Shown here in pieces: positions 8,034 to 15,546 of a stretch of DNA of 29,501 nucleotides. The position numbers and the translations under genes are program-made. The stretch's first letter is position 1, and each line of letters opens with the position of its first letter. Origin of the DNA: an uncultured Microbacterium sp. (GTDB lineage Bacteria > Actinomycetota > Actinomycetes > Actinomycetales > Microbacteriaceae); contig CANSLE010000005.1 of assembly GCA_947647645.1 (NCBI GenBank), forward strand, positions 1 through 29,501. Reading direction: 5' to 3'. A model generated the notes under the pieces. That model saw only the letters and a list, made by a program, of their open reading frames with translations, made no database searches and had not been told where the DNA came from.

Positions 8034-8111
8034 GATGTGCTTCCTTTTCTGTTCACAGATACGCCATTAGCGGGCCTTGTTGGGGATGATGGTTTGCGGT
8101 CGCCTGGTTGC

Positions 8112-8125
8112 CCTGCGATCGCAGG
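8112..8125. promoter_or_regulatory. 14-bp perfect palindrome upstream of the alcohol dehydrogenase
   Basis: CCTGCGATCGCAGG is fully self-complementary and sits in the 124-base gap between the TetR-type gene and the dehydrogenase start. It could be an operator for the TetR-type protein, but it does not resemble the palindrome at 8836. Confidence 0.4.
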
Positions 8126-8157
8126 ACGCGACTCGTCGAAGCGCCAGTGTTGTTTGA

Positions 8158-8811
8158 TCAGGGCGTTGAGTTCGCACCTCCCATCGACGTCAGGTTCGCG
8201 TGGCGAGGCGGGCTGCCCACCTCGGGGAGGCGGCGCGGGGTGGCAACGAGAGGTCTCGACGTGAATTGTGCGAGGGTCCGCACGTAAGCGGTCTCCGGAT
8301 CAGCGCCCGCTGTGACCATGTCCTCGAGGGCGATCCGAATCGAACTCGCCACGGCTGCGGCAGCCGCGCGGGCGGCGACAGAGTCCGCCGCCAACCCGAG
8401 CCGGGGCGCCAACACGGGCGCGACTGACAGCTCACCGTCATGAACCTTTCGCATGAACACCGACCACATCTCCGAGTTGCGGAACACGAGGGGAAACAGC
8501 TGCAAAGTGCGCTCGGCCGATTCGCCCAGCAAGCTTGCCCGGAACGCGAGGCGCAGCACCTCCGTCAGGGCGATGTCTGGATTCGTTTCGACGATCACCG
8601 CGTTGAAACGTCGAATGGACCAGTCGAACACTGGCCCAACCGACTCAGCCTTGACCGGAAAGTACCGATAGAACGTTCGCTGTGAAATGCCGATCTCGCT
8701 CGCGATCTCTGTGATCGTCAGGTCCGTGGTGCCGCGGGCGATGAACAGTGCGCAGCATTTTTCCGATGCGCGAAGGCGCGCGCCCTCTCGCGGCTCGATT
8801 TCGCGCTCCAT
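8158..8811 (-). CDS. TetR/AcrR-family transcriptional regulator
   Basis: A 217-residue protein with an N-terminal TetR helix-turn-helix: LTITEIASEIGISQRTFYRY followed by FPVKAES, the classic recognition helix and 'YFp.Ke.l' ending. The C-terminal ligand-binding half is all-helical and Ala-rich (VAARAAAAAVASSIRIALED). The frame is open 34 codons further up, but the ATG at 8811 gives a normal TetR length and leaves the palindrome at 8836-8850 in front of the gene. It precedes the alcohol dehydrogenase in the same direction and probably represses it and itself. The inducer is unknown. Confidence 0.85.
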   Translation of the reverse strand: MEREIEPREGARLRASEKCCALFIARGTTDLTITEIASEIGISQRTFYRYFPVKAESVGPVFDWSIRRFNAVIVETNPDIALTEVLRLAFRASLLGESAERTLQLFPLVFRNSEMWSVFMRKVHDGELSVAPVLAPRLGLAADSVAARAAAAAVASSIRIALEDMVTAGADPETAYVRTLAQFTSRPLVATPRRLPEVGSPPRHANLTSMGGANSTP

Positions 8812-8835
8812 CACGGGGGTGATGCTACACCTGCC

Positions 8836-8850
8836 TGGCAGAAACTGCCA
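8836..8850. promoter_or_regulatory. Candidate TetR operator
   Basis: TGGCAG-AAA-CTGCCA is a 15-bp inverted repeat with 6-bp arms, 25 bases upstream of the TetR-type start codon. Its size and position fit an autoregulatory TetR-family operator. Confidence 0.5.
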
Positions 8851-9103
8851 CGCACTACCCAGGTGCGAAGTCTCCTCGCTGGAGGTTCGACCCTGCAGCA
8901 GATCTCCAATCACATCCGGCTCTCAGTTCCCGCCGGCACTGCTGCCTTCGTGTCGTGGTGCGTAAATCTATACGCAGCCTCTTACTGCATCGGTGAGCAA
9001 GGATCTTGTTCACCGAACGTCGGGCTCGTGTGTTCGTCAGCGGATCACTCACGGACGGGCTGCGCACGCTAAGACCTCGCTGCCTCTTCTTCAGCGACGG
9101 TCC
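8851..9103. other. Non-coding stretch with a hairpin
   Basis: No supported gene. A hairpin at 8990-9016 has arms 8990-9000 and 9006-9016 that pair over 11 positions with one G-U pair and a 5-base loop. It could be a terminator for leftward transcription of the remnant at 9104-9334. Confidence 0.4.
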
Positions 9104-9334
9104 CTACAGTTCCGCCATCTTCACGACGATGTCTCGCATCGGTTCCTCCGCCGTGCTGAACCCTCCACGAGAGGCAAGCGTCGGGCTCCCCTGATCGAGT
9201 TCTTCGAATGTCACGCCATGCACAACCGGTACGAGAAGGCTTCGGCGGAACAAGGCACTCAACTCATTGCTCCCTATGCTCCGGTCGGCACGCAGCTTCT
9301 CAAGCATTGCGAGCGTCACCAGCACGATTCCCAT
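9104..9334 (-). pseudogene. Unrecognised 76-codon frame, probably the truncated end of a gene
   Basis: The frame reads MGIVLVTLAMLEKLRADRS, later LLVPVVHGVTFEELDQGSPT and EEPMRDIVVKMAEL. The composition is protein-like, but I cannot name a family. Its upstream end falls about 10 bases from the point where the duplicated uvrA-like fragment begins, so the original gene was probably cut by that rearrangement. It may instead be a chance frame. Confidence 0.35.
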
Positions 9335-9343
9335 GCGCGAGCT

Positions 9344-9704
9344 CTTTGGGGGTGAGGCGCAGCGTGTCAAGCTCGCGACCGAGTTGCAGCGTGCGCAGCG
9401 TGGAGACACGCTGTACGTACTGGACGAGCCGACCTCCGGGCTCCACTGCGCCGACACGGATCGTCTGGTCGCGCACCTGCAGACGCTGGTCGATGCAGGC
9501 AACACGGTCGTCGCCGCGGAGCTGGACATGCGCGTTATCGCGGTGGCCGATCACGTGATCGATCTTGGACCCGGCGCGGGCGACGCCGGCGGGACCGTGG
9601 TTGCAGCTGGCACGCCTGCGCACGTCGCGGACAAGGGCGTCGGGGCTTCGGCGAGATACCTCGCCGCGGCATTGGAGGAAACGACAGGCGTGACCCCATT
9701 GTGA
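9344..9704 (+). pseudogene. 3' fragment of a UvrA-like gene (second copy)
   Basis: It encodes the last ~120 residues of the UvrA-like ATPase: GGEAQRVKLATE, Walker B LYVLDEPTSGLH, GPGAG, ending TTGVTPL. Walker A and all zinc fingers are absent, so no working ATPase can result. Bases 9357-9616 are identical to 6380-6639, while the last 90 bases differ at many positions, including KGVGASARYLAAALEE versus RGVGASAGYLAAALQA. The fragment therefore comes from a related but distinct gene or has been partly homogenised. A short frame could start at the ATG at 9333. It also carries the Leu in place of the H-loop His. Confidence 0.85.
9357..9616 (+). repeat. 260-bp exact repeat, copy 2
   Basis: Identical to 6380-6639. 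In both places the uvrA-like end is followed by a hairpin and then by the 3' end of an ABM gene on the opposite strand, so a larger module is repeated with diverged edges. Confidence 0.9.
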
Positions 9705-9736
9705 CGGCAGAACCATCGCACGGGTACTCGCCGCAC

Positions 9737-9791
9737 CGTCGCCGGTACCTCACCCGTGGACTATGCCAACAAGGGTGAGGTACCGGCGACG
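9737..9791. terminator. 19-bp perfect inverted repeat between convergent uvrA-like and ABM remnants
   Basis: CGTCGCCGGTACCTCACCC (9737-9755) is exactly complementary to 9773-9791, with a 17-base loop. It lies between the converging ends of two gene fragments and probably served as a bidirectional terminator. It differs in sequence from the 11-bp hairpin at the equivalent position in copy 1. Confidence 0.7.
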
Positions 9792-9809
9792 CTCGACGAG
9801 ATCATGGTC

Positions 9810-9974
9810 TCAGGCGAGGAGTTTGGAGCCCAGGACGTCCAACTTTTCGATCGTGGGCTCGCTGAACAGTTTGCCGGTCTGCTCGCCGAGAGCGGTCGCG
9901 ACTGCGCCGGACAGGTGCGCGTCGCGGCCGGCGTCATCGGGGAACACGTCGAAGATCCCGAAGGAGGACGGGCC
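9810..9974 (-). pseudogene. 3' half of an ABM monooxygenase gene, fused to an IS fragment
   Basis: The frame encodes GPSSFGIFDVFPDDAGRDAH and continues to the C-terminus KLDVLGSKLLA. It matches the second half of the ABM protein at 11471-11773 with only a handful of base differences over about 160 bases. The 5' half is missing and is replaced at 9969-9976 by transposase sequence; GGGCCC at the joint is shared by both partners. Not functional. Confidence 0.8.
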
Positions 9975-10198
9975 CGAACTCAGGGGGCAGGTCCCGCCAC
10001 GCGATCCCGGCCCGGTACCGGTACCGGTAGATGATCCCCTCCACCACCGTGCGGTGATCACGAAAACGTCTACCTCGCTTACCATCCGGGGCCGGCATGA
10101 ACGGCTCGAACAGTTCCCAGTCGCCATCCGAAAGCACCCTCATCCGCGGCATGCTGTCCAGAATCGCGGGTCACCCCCACGCGATTGGGAGAAACGCC
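9972..10198 (-). mobile_element. IS5-type transposase, N-terminal fragment
   Basis: On the minus strand from 10152 the frame reads MPRMRVLSDGDWELFEPFMP, then RRFRDHRTVVEGIIYRYRYR and AGIAWRDLPPEFGP. This is the N-terminal DUF4096-type domain of IS5-family (IS427-like) transposases. It breaks off where ABM sequence begins, so the catalytic DDE domain is absent. A 6-bp tandem repeat (CGGTAC, 10015-10026) lengthens the YR element by one unit. The outer end, starting AGGGCGTTTCTCC at about 10199, may be the IS terminus; it touches the stop codon of the neighbouring flavoenzyme gene. The other end is missing, so the element cannot move. Confidence 0.75.
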
Positions 10199-11329
10199 CT
10201 AGCTCTGGGCCTCGCCGAGGCGCGCTTCGGGCGTGAGCTCGGCGCGGAGACCGCCGCCGGTCGCAGCCCGGGCAAGAGCGCGACCCAGCGCAGGTGCCTG
10301 CTTAAACAAATTGTGACCGGCCACAAAAAGGACAGAGCCTGCCTCCCACACGGCCACGCCGTCCTCACTCCACGGCAGGTCGGTCACCCAGCAGTGAAGG
10401 AAGTCGCGCGGCTCTGGGTGGAGACCGGGCAGCGCCCGTGTCACGTATTCGCGTGCGCGTTCGTCCAGCGATCGAATCGCCGCCGGGTCGATGAAAGTTC
10501 CGTCGTCGCGGACGCCGACGGTGTCGCTGAGTCCGACCGAATAGTTGCTGTTTCCCGGTAGCGGCGTCGCGTAGACGCCGACTTCGCCGAAGACGCCGCT
10601 GCTGTCCTGCAGGCACGCGACTCGTGCCGGGGCGGCGGCTTTCACGTCGAAGGTCAGCCTGACGTGTGCGGCAAGGCGAACCGGCAGCGACAGGCCGACG
10701 CTGCGTGCCAGGCGGGCGGTTTCGCGGCCGGCGCACACGACCACCTTGGAGTAGACAGCCCGGTCGGTGACGCTGCGCACCTCGACCGTCCCGTCGGCGC
10801 GGGGATCGATGGAGATGACCTCACCGGTGGTGACCGCATCTGCGAGGGCACCCGTGAGTGCCGTGATCGCGGCTCGGGTACGGATCGCGCCGCCCGACTC
10901 GTCGAGCACCGCTGGCCCCGAGTACCCAGCGAGCAGCGGCATCCGCTGGGCGACCTCGCCCGCGTCGATCTCGTGCGCTTCCACGCCGCCGACCTGGTCG
11001 AGCACCCGCAGCCGCGCCAGGGCGCTGTCTCCGATCGCCAGGACACCGTCTGATGAGACCAGCTCGACGTCGAAGTGTTCGGCCCACTCATCCCATACGC
11101 CGCGGCTTTCGCGCGCGAAAGCGACGAGTCGCGGGTCGTCGTGGGCATGCCGGAAGATCCGCGCCTCGCCTGCGGACTGACCCATCCCGGGCAGACCAGC
11201 CTCGTACAAGCGCACCGGCACGCCCTGCTCCCGCAGCGCGTACGCCGTCGACAGACCGACGATCCCGCCCCCGATCACTGCTACCTCGGGGGAACGCGTC
11301 GTGGAAACGCCGTCGTCAGTTCCTGTCAT
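10199..11329 (-). CDS. FAD-dependent amino-acid oxidase, monomeric sarcosine oxidase/SolA-like
   Basis: A 376-residue DAO-family flavoenzyme. The dinucleotide-binding motif is GGGIVGLSTAYAL (from residue 20), with a Glu ending the second strand (LYEAG). Near the C-terminus, HCWVTDLPWSEDG places C313 where monomeric sarcosine oxidase and N-methyltryptophan oxidase attach FAD covalently, followed by FVAGHNLFKQAPALGRALA, the family's GH.FK.AP motif. Such enzymes oxidatively demethylate N-methyl amino acids, giving formaldehyde, ammonia or amine, and H2O2. GAGGAA lies 6 bases before the ATG. The next genes upstream include a formaldehyde dehydrogenase, which fits a formaldehyde-releasing reaction. 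The true substrate is unproven, and another amine could be oxidised. Confidence 0.8.
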   Translation of the reverse strand: MTGTDDGVSTTRSPEVAVIGGGIVGLSTAYALREQGVPVRLYEAGLPGMGQSAGEARIFRHAHDDPRLVAFARESRGVWDEWAEHFDVELVSSDGVLAIGDSALARLRVLDQVGGVEAHEIDAGEVAQRMPLLAGYSGPAVLDESGGAIRTRAAITALTGALADAVTTGEVISIDPRADGTVEVRSVTDRAVYSKVVVCAGRETARLARSVGLSLPVRLAAHVRLTFDVKAAAPARVACLQDSSGVFGEVGVYATPLPGNSNYSVGLSDTVGVRDDGTFIDPAAIRSLDERAREYVTRALPGLHPEPRDFLHCWVTDLPWSEDGVAVWEAGSVLFVAGHNLFKQAPALGRALARAATGGGLRAELTPEARLGEAQS

Positions 11330-11375
11330 CGCGGTTCCTCGATCTGTTAGTGATTAGCGATAGGCCGCAAGAGAA

Positions 11376-11437
11376 GGGGCCGCTGCCACGACGTCAGCGG
11401 GCTGTGTAAGCCCGAAGTCACCGCGCGCAACGACCCC
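11376..11437 (-). ncRNA. Strongly structured leader or terminator RNA between ABM and flavoenzyme genes
   Basis: Read on the minus strand, GGGGTCGTTGC (11437-11427) pairs over 11 positions, including two G-U pairs, with GCAGCGGCCCC (11386-11376). Inside is a perfect 6-bp hairpin, CGGGCT-loop-AGCCCG (11414-11398), with a 5-base loop. The stem is followed by TTCTCTT. It lies 34 bases after the ABM stop and 47 bases before the flavoenzyme start. It may be the terminator of the upstream operon, or an attenuator or regulatory leader. It matches no riboswitch class I can recall. Confidence 0.5.
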
Positions 11438-11470
11438 TCCTTTCTGGGTCACTACTCCCGGTCTGTGGTG

Positions 11471-11773
11471 TCAGGCGGGGAGTTTGGAGCCCAGGACGTC
11501 CAACTTCTCGATCGTCGGCTCGCTGAACAGTTTGCCGGTCTGCTCGCCGAGAGCGGCCGCGACTGCGCCGGACAGGTGCGCGTCGCGGCCGGCGTCATCG
11601 GGGAACACGTCGAAGATCCCGAATGAGGACGGGCCGAGACGGATCGCGAACCACGCGACGGTGGCCGGTTCCTCCTCGACGAGTCCTCGCCCGATGCCGA
11701 GGAATTCCTGGACCTCGTCTTCCTTGCCGGGCAGGGCCTCCAGCCTGACAAGCAGTCCCTTCGTCACGCTCAT
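11471..11773 (-). CDS. Putative quinol monooxygenase (ABM domain), complete copy
   Basis: A 100-residue ABM-fold protein: MSVTKGLLVRLEALPGKEDE, then TVAWFAIRLGPSSFGIFDVF, the conserved DDAGRDAHLSGAV and EPTIEKLDVLGSKLPA. It is the intact version of the fragments at 6788 and 9810 and a relative of the gene at 3391. It is the last gene of an operon with the formaldehyde dehydrogenase and the PfpI-like gene: its ATG overlaps the preceding stop by 4 bases (11770-11773). ABM proteins oxidise quinols or aromatics without cofactors, or serve in stress responses. The role beside formaldehyde dehydrogenase is not known. Confidence 0.85.
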   Translation of the reverse strand: MSVTKGLLVRLEALPGKEDEVQEFLGIGRGLVEEEPATVAWFAIRLGPSSFGIFDVFPDDAGRDAHLSGAVAAALGEQTGKLFSEPTIEKLDVLGSKLPA

Positions 11774-12338
11774 GACATCACCTCTTCCTGGGTCGAATTA
11801 CTCGCAAATTTCACTACGACCGTCTCGCAGAACGCAGGCAGGTCATCGGGCGAGCGGCTGGTGATCAGGTTCCCGTCCACCACGACGTCCTGGTCGACGA
11901 CGTCAGCACCGGCGTTGCGCAGGTCCGTGCGGATGCTCGGGAAGGACGTCAAGGTGCGACCTTCGACCACACCGGCCTCGATCAGCGTCCACGGCCCGTG
12001 ACATATCGCCGCAACGGGCTTCCCGCTTTCGACGAACTCGCGGACGAAGGACACGGCGCCGGGGTCAACCCGGAGTTGGTCGGGGTTCACCGTGCCGCCC
12101 GGGAGAAGCAGGGCGTCATAGTGGGTGACGGAGGCGTCCGCGACCAACTTGTCGACGGTGAATGTGCCTGCTGCATTCAGATCGTTCTCACGCGCCTGAA
12201 TCTCACCGTCATGGATCGACAGAACCTCAGTCTGTGACCAGCCCGCTCGAGTGCCTCGCGGGGCTGTTCGAGCTCGACTCGCTCGACTCCGTCGGCGGCG
12301 AGGGTGGCGACTCTCCTGCCCTGCAGCGTCTCGGCCAT
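11770..12338 (-). pseudogene. DJ-1/PfpI-family protein (type 1 glutamine amidotransferase-like), frameshifted
   Basis: The frame from the ATG at 12338 reads MAETLQGRRVATLAADGVER and runs to ALERAG. A different frame then continues the family sequence: TEVLSIHDGEIQ, then YDALLLPGGTVNPDQLRVDP, the Cys nucleophile in AAICHGPWTLIEAG, and RSPDDLPAFCETVV. The span of 569 bases is one short of 190 codons, so a single base is missing near 12230. Family members act in glyoxalase III, deglycase or chaperone-type stress protection. A TTG at 12147 could restart translation of the C-terminal 125 residues, which contain the nucleophile. The gene begins one base after the stop of the formaldehyde dehydrogenase. 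A sequencing error remains possible. Confidence 0.8.
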
Positions 12339-12339
12339 A

Positions 12340-13506
12340 TCAGTTCGCCTTCTTCTCGGTCGACATCCCGGGCTTGATGAGGACCTTGGTCCAACCCTTG
12401 GACCGGGCGTCGAAGTTCTTGTAGGCATCGGCGGCTTGGTCCAGCGAGATCTCGTGGGAGACGATCCACGAAGGGGTCGCCTTGCCGGCGGCGATCAAGT
12501 CCCGCAGCTGGCGGTTGTACCGCTTGACCGGGGCTTGACCGCTTCCCATGGTCTGCCCCTTGAACCAATGTGTGCCGAAGTCGATGGCTGCCTTGCCCTG
12601 CTTGGCCAATTCGCCCTTAGCCCCCGGGTCCTGGGGGACGAACACGCCAACGGTGCCGATTCCTCCGGTGAAGCGGACCGAGTTGATGAGCATGTTCAGC
12701 GTGGCGGCGGTGTCCTCGTTGCCCTGGGGATCGTGGGCCTGGTAGCCCACGCATTCGCAACCACGGTCAGCTCCCAGCCCCATCGTCTCGTCGAGAACAG
12801 CTTGCACGGGATCGACCTTGGAGTCATCGATGGCGATCGCGCCGATCTGCTCGGCCAGCGCGAGCCGGTCAGGGTGGCGATCGACCACCATCACCTTCGC
12901 GGCGCCCTTGATCATCGCGGACAGGGCGGCCATCAATCCGACCGGACCCGCCCCAGCGATCACCACGCTGTCGCCGGGTACTACGCCGGCCATCTCGGTG
13001 GCGTGGTAGCCGGTGGGGAAGATGTCAGAGAGCATGGCGTAGTCGTTCTCCCTCTCCTCCGCATCCTCGCCCAGGCGCAGCGCGTTGTGGTCACCGAAAG
13101 GCACACGGAGCAGTTCCGCTTGGCCACCGCCATAGGGACCCATGTCGGCGAACCCATAGGCCGCACCCGCGAATGATGGGTCGGGCTGGGTGGTGAGGCA
13201 GTAGTTGGTCAGGCCGCGTTCGCAGTTCTTACAGAATCCGCACGAGATGTTGAACGGGAGCACAACCCGGTCTCCGACCCTGACCTTCTCCACGCCACTA
13301 CCGACCTCGATGACCTCCCCCATGTTCTCGTGACCGAACGTCCGGCCTACCTCGAAGGACGTCCGCCCCTCGTACATGTGGAGGTCCGAGCCGCAGATGT
13401 TCGTCGTCGTCACCCTGACCAGCACATCGGTGGGTCGCTCGATCTTCGCGTCCGGGACGTCCTTCGTGCTGACCTGACGGGGTCCCTCGTACACCACTGC
13501 TTTCAT
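12340..13506 (-). CDS. fdhA: Glutathione-independent formaldehyde dehydrogenase
   Basis: A 388-residue zinc MDR enzyme of the Pseudomonas putida FdhA type, oxidising formaldehyde to formate with NAD+ without added thiol. Catalytic zinc ligands are C38 (NICGSDLHMYEGRT), H59-E60 (FGHENMG) and D161 (LSDIFPTGYHA). Structural zinc ligands are C89, C92, C95 and C103. The nucleotide motif is GAGPVG (185-190), followed by VVDRHPDRL. The family-typical insert GCECVGYQAHDPQGNE and IDFGTHWFKGQTMG are present. GGAG precedes the ATG at 13506. It heads an operon with the PfpI-like and ABM genes (spacing 1 base, then a 4-base overlap). With the RuMP operon upstream it gives a second, oxidative route for formaldehyde. 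Confidence 0.92.
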   Translation of the reverse strand: MKAVVYEGPRQVSTKDVPDAKIERPTDVLVRVTTTNICGSDLHMYEGRTSFEVGRTFGHENMGEVIEVGSGVEKVRVGDRVVLPFNISCGFCKNCERGLTNYCLTTQPDPSFAGAAYGFADMGPYGGGQAELLRVPFGDHNALRLGEDAEERENDYAMLSDIFPTGYHATEMAGVVPGDSVVIAGAGPVGLMAALSAMIKGAAKVMVVDRHPDRLALAEQIGAIAIDDSKVDPVQAVLDETMGLGADRGCECVGYQAHDPQGNEDTAATLNMLINSVRFTGGIGTVGVFVPQDPGAKGELAKQGKAAIDFGTHWFKGQTMGSGQAPVKRYNRQLRDLIAAGKATPSWIVSHEISLDQAADAYKNFDARSKGWTKVLIKPGMSTEKKAN

Positions 13507-14163
13507 GTCTACTCCGATCCGATTGTGTTGCTCGATGTCTTTCTAGCAATGCCTCTCCGACGCCGGCCCCATTGCCAGACAGCAAACGCCCCCAGGAACC
13601 ACGTGACAAGGGGCTCGCCTAAAGTTGATGTGTAGCGATCGAGCCGGGATAGTGCCCTGGTAGTCGCATTGGTCGCCCGAGAATGACGGTTACAGCGCGA
13701 GCAACCTGGAAGACCGCGACTTGAGTGGGACTGCTGCACGGTTAGGTGACCCCTGATCTGGCTCGCTCCGATAACGTCTGCCGAAACACGCTTATGGCCC
13801 ACGGTCACGGCGGCCGGGATCAGTGTCTACGGCCGCTGCGCCGGCCGCAAACGGTCGTTTTTGGCGTTGAGGCCTGTTGCGTATGACGCACCCTTGCGGG
13901 CATCGAAGCCGGGCGGGTCTACGCCCTTACCAGCGTGGAGCCCGGTGACTTCTCGGGAGCGGCGGGCGGGGTCGTTGCCGCACTCCACGCGGCATACCTG
14001 GAGCTTGGTGTTCAGCCACCGTCGCTGTCCGCTCTCCCGAAATCGAACGCGCTATCTCTCCAGAGCATCCACGACATCCGCGTATCCGTCTGACCCTCTC
14101 GTGCCACCGAGACAGACGCGTAGGGGGGCTGGTCACGGTGGTCAGTCAGGGTGCAATCGAAGG
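13507..14163. other. 650-base gap with a possible gene remnant
   Basis: No complete gene is supported. On the plus strand a frame open from 13887 to the TGA at 14091-14093 reads AGRVYALTSVEPGDFSGAAG and ends SLQSIHDIRVSV. It is protein-like but has no good start and no family I recognise, so it may be the tail of a lost gene. The rest (13507-13886) shows no coding signal; the promoter of the formaldehyde dehydrogenase operon must lie in its first part. Confidence 0.35.
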
Positions 14164-14200
14164 CCGCATGGGTTCGTGCGTGTTCCGCGACCCCATGCGG
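14164..14200 (-). terminator. Terminator hairpin after the RuMP operon
   Basis: CCGCATGGG (14164-14172) and CCCATGCGG (14192-14200) form a perfect 9-bp stem, 13 bases after the hexulose-phosphate synthase stop on the minus strand. Confidence 0.55.
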
Positions 14201-14213
14201 ACATCGACTCGGG

Positions 14214-14837
14214 CTAGGCGATCGCGGCGCGCAATTCGGCGGCAGCGGCGCCGACGTCTGGTGCGCCGTAGATGGCTCCGCCAGCGACGGCGACCTGCGC
14301 GCCGGATGCCTGGACGGAGGCGATGGTGCTCGCATTGATACCACCGGCGACCGAGAACGGCGAACCGGATGCTTCTCCGTCACGCAGGAGAGTGGCGAAG
14401 GTGAAGCCTTCTTCCGCCTGCTCATCGAGTCCGGCATGCATTTCGACGAACTCGGCGCCGAGGGCGACGACCTCGCGGGCACGGGCGGGCTTGTCGGCGA
14501 CACCGATCAGGTCGACGACGATGCCTTTGCCGTGCTTCTTCGCGGCCTTCACCGCTCCGACAATGGTGCTGTCACCGGCGACACCGAGAACGGTGACGAG
14601 GTCAGCGCCCGCGGCGAACGCGATGTCGGCCTCGAGCTCGCCGGCGTCCATCGTCTTGAGGTCGGCAAACACGATCTTGTCCGGGTGCGCAGCCTTCACT
14701 GCGGTGATCGCCGACAGGCCCGCGCTCTTGATCAGCGGCGTGCCGAGTTCGAGGATGTCGACATGTGGCGCAGCGGCAGCCGCGAGCTCGAGCGCTGCTT
14801 CGGTGGTCAGGGTGTCCATGGCGAACTGCAACTTCAT
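14214..14837 (-). CDS. hxlA: 3-hexulose-6-phosphate synthase
   Basis: A 207-residue member of the OMP decarboxylase superfamily that condenses formaldehyde with ribulose 5-phosphate to hexulose 6-phosphate, the first step of the ribulose monophosphate (RuMP) pathway. The start is MKLQFAMDTLT. The D-x-K-x-x-D catalytic motif is FADLKTMDAGELEADIAFAA, then VEMHAGLDEQAEEG and the phosphate-binding FSVAGGINASTI and VAGGAIYGA. The frame is open 20 codons further up, but the ATG at 14837 begins the conserved first strand. It lies 52 bases after the isomerase gene and forms an operon with it. The protein is cytosolic. Confidence 0.92.
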   Translation of the reverse strand: MKLQFAMDTLTTEAALELAAAAAPHVDILELGTPLIKSAGLSAITAVKAAHPDKIVFADLKTMDAGELEADIAFAAGADLVTVLGVAGDSTIVGAVKAAKKHGKGIVVDLIGVADKPARAREVVALGAEFVEMHAGLDEQAEEGFTFATLLRDGEASGSPFSVAGGINASTIASVQASGAQVAVAGGAIYGAPDVGAAAAELRAAIA

Positions 14838-14889
14838 AGTGTTTCTTTCTGGTTGTGGTGCGAGCCTCCGCGTATACAAGGAGGTGGTG

Positions 14890-15492
14890 TCATTCAAGAT
14901 TCGAGTGCCGGGGCCAGAGCTCGTCTGCGCTCTGCCCCGAACGCAGCCAGAGGCTGTGGAACAGAGCGTCGCCGAGCAGCATGACGGTCTGCTCGAACAG
15001 ACCGCCCGCGTACTGCGCCGAGACGGTGCCGGAACGGTCCAGCTTTCGCGCGGCCGGCACGACCACCACGGCGGTGGCGAGCGCAGCCAACGGCGACGCT
15101 GCGGCTGTTGTGATGACGGCGACCTTCGCGCCAGCCTTCACCGCGGCATCCGCCCCACGAACGATCGATGTCGTCGTTCCTGAGCCGCTCGCCGTCAGCA
15201 GCACGTCGCCGGGGCCGATCGCCGGCGTGGTCACGTCGCCGACGACGTGCACGGTCAGGCCGAGGTGCATGAGGCGCATGGCAGTCATCTGCAGGGTGAT
15301 GCCGGAACGGCCCGCCCCGAGCACGAAGATCCGCCTGGCATTCGCGAGGGTTTCGGCGAGGTTGTCGAGGTCGTCCGCTCGGTGTGTCATCACCGCGTCG
15401 ATCGTCGCCCTGACTTCCTCCAGGATGAGGGAGAGGGATGCCGTCACGTCGGGTGGCGAGGGCGTCGATACGTCACGGTCCACAGCAGTCAT
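14890..15492 (-). CDS. hxlB: 6-phospho-3-hexuloisomerase
   Basis: A 200-residue SIS-domain isomerase that converts hexulose 6-phosphate to fructose 6-phosphate, the second RuMP step. Visible features are a helical N-terminus, then IFVLGAGRSGITLQMTAMRL with MHLGLTVHVVGD, the sugar-phosphate-binding LLTASGSGTTTSIV, VAVITTAAASPLAALA, and the C-terminal AQYAGGLFEQTVMLLGDALF. The frame extends 38 codons upstream, but that part overlaps the divergent regulator start and its operator, so I chose the ATG at 15492. It is the first gene of the two-gene RuMP operon. In a non-methylotroph the pair mainly serves formaldehyde detoxification. Confidence 0.92.
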   Translation of the reverse strand: MTAVDRDVSTPSPPDVTASLSLILEEVRATIDAVMTHRADDLDNLAETLANARRIFVLGAGRSGITLQMTAMRLMHLGLTVHVVGDVTTPAIGPGDVLLTASGSGTTTSIVRGADAAVKAGAKVAVITTAAASPLAALATAVVVVPAARKLDRSGTVSAQYAGGLFEQTVMLLGDALFHSLWLRSGQSADELWPRHSNLE

Positions 15493-15546
15493 GTATCCAT
15501 GGTCGCCGGGTTGCGGCAGCGACGCACCCGCCCGGCGGTGGAGTGG

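Noticed and set aside
11376..11437. A known riboswitch (glycine, THF or other) upstream of the flavoenzyme
   Set aside because: The conserved core sequences of the classes I know are not present; only a structured region is claimed.
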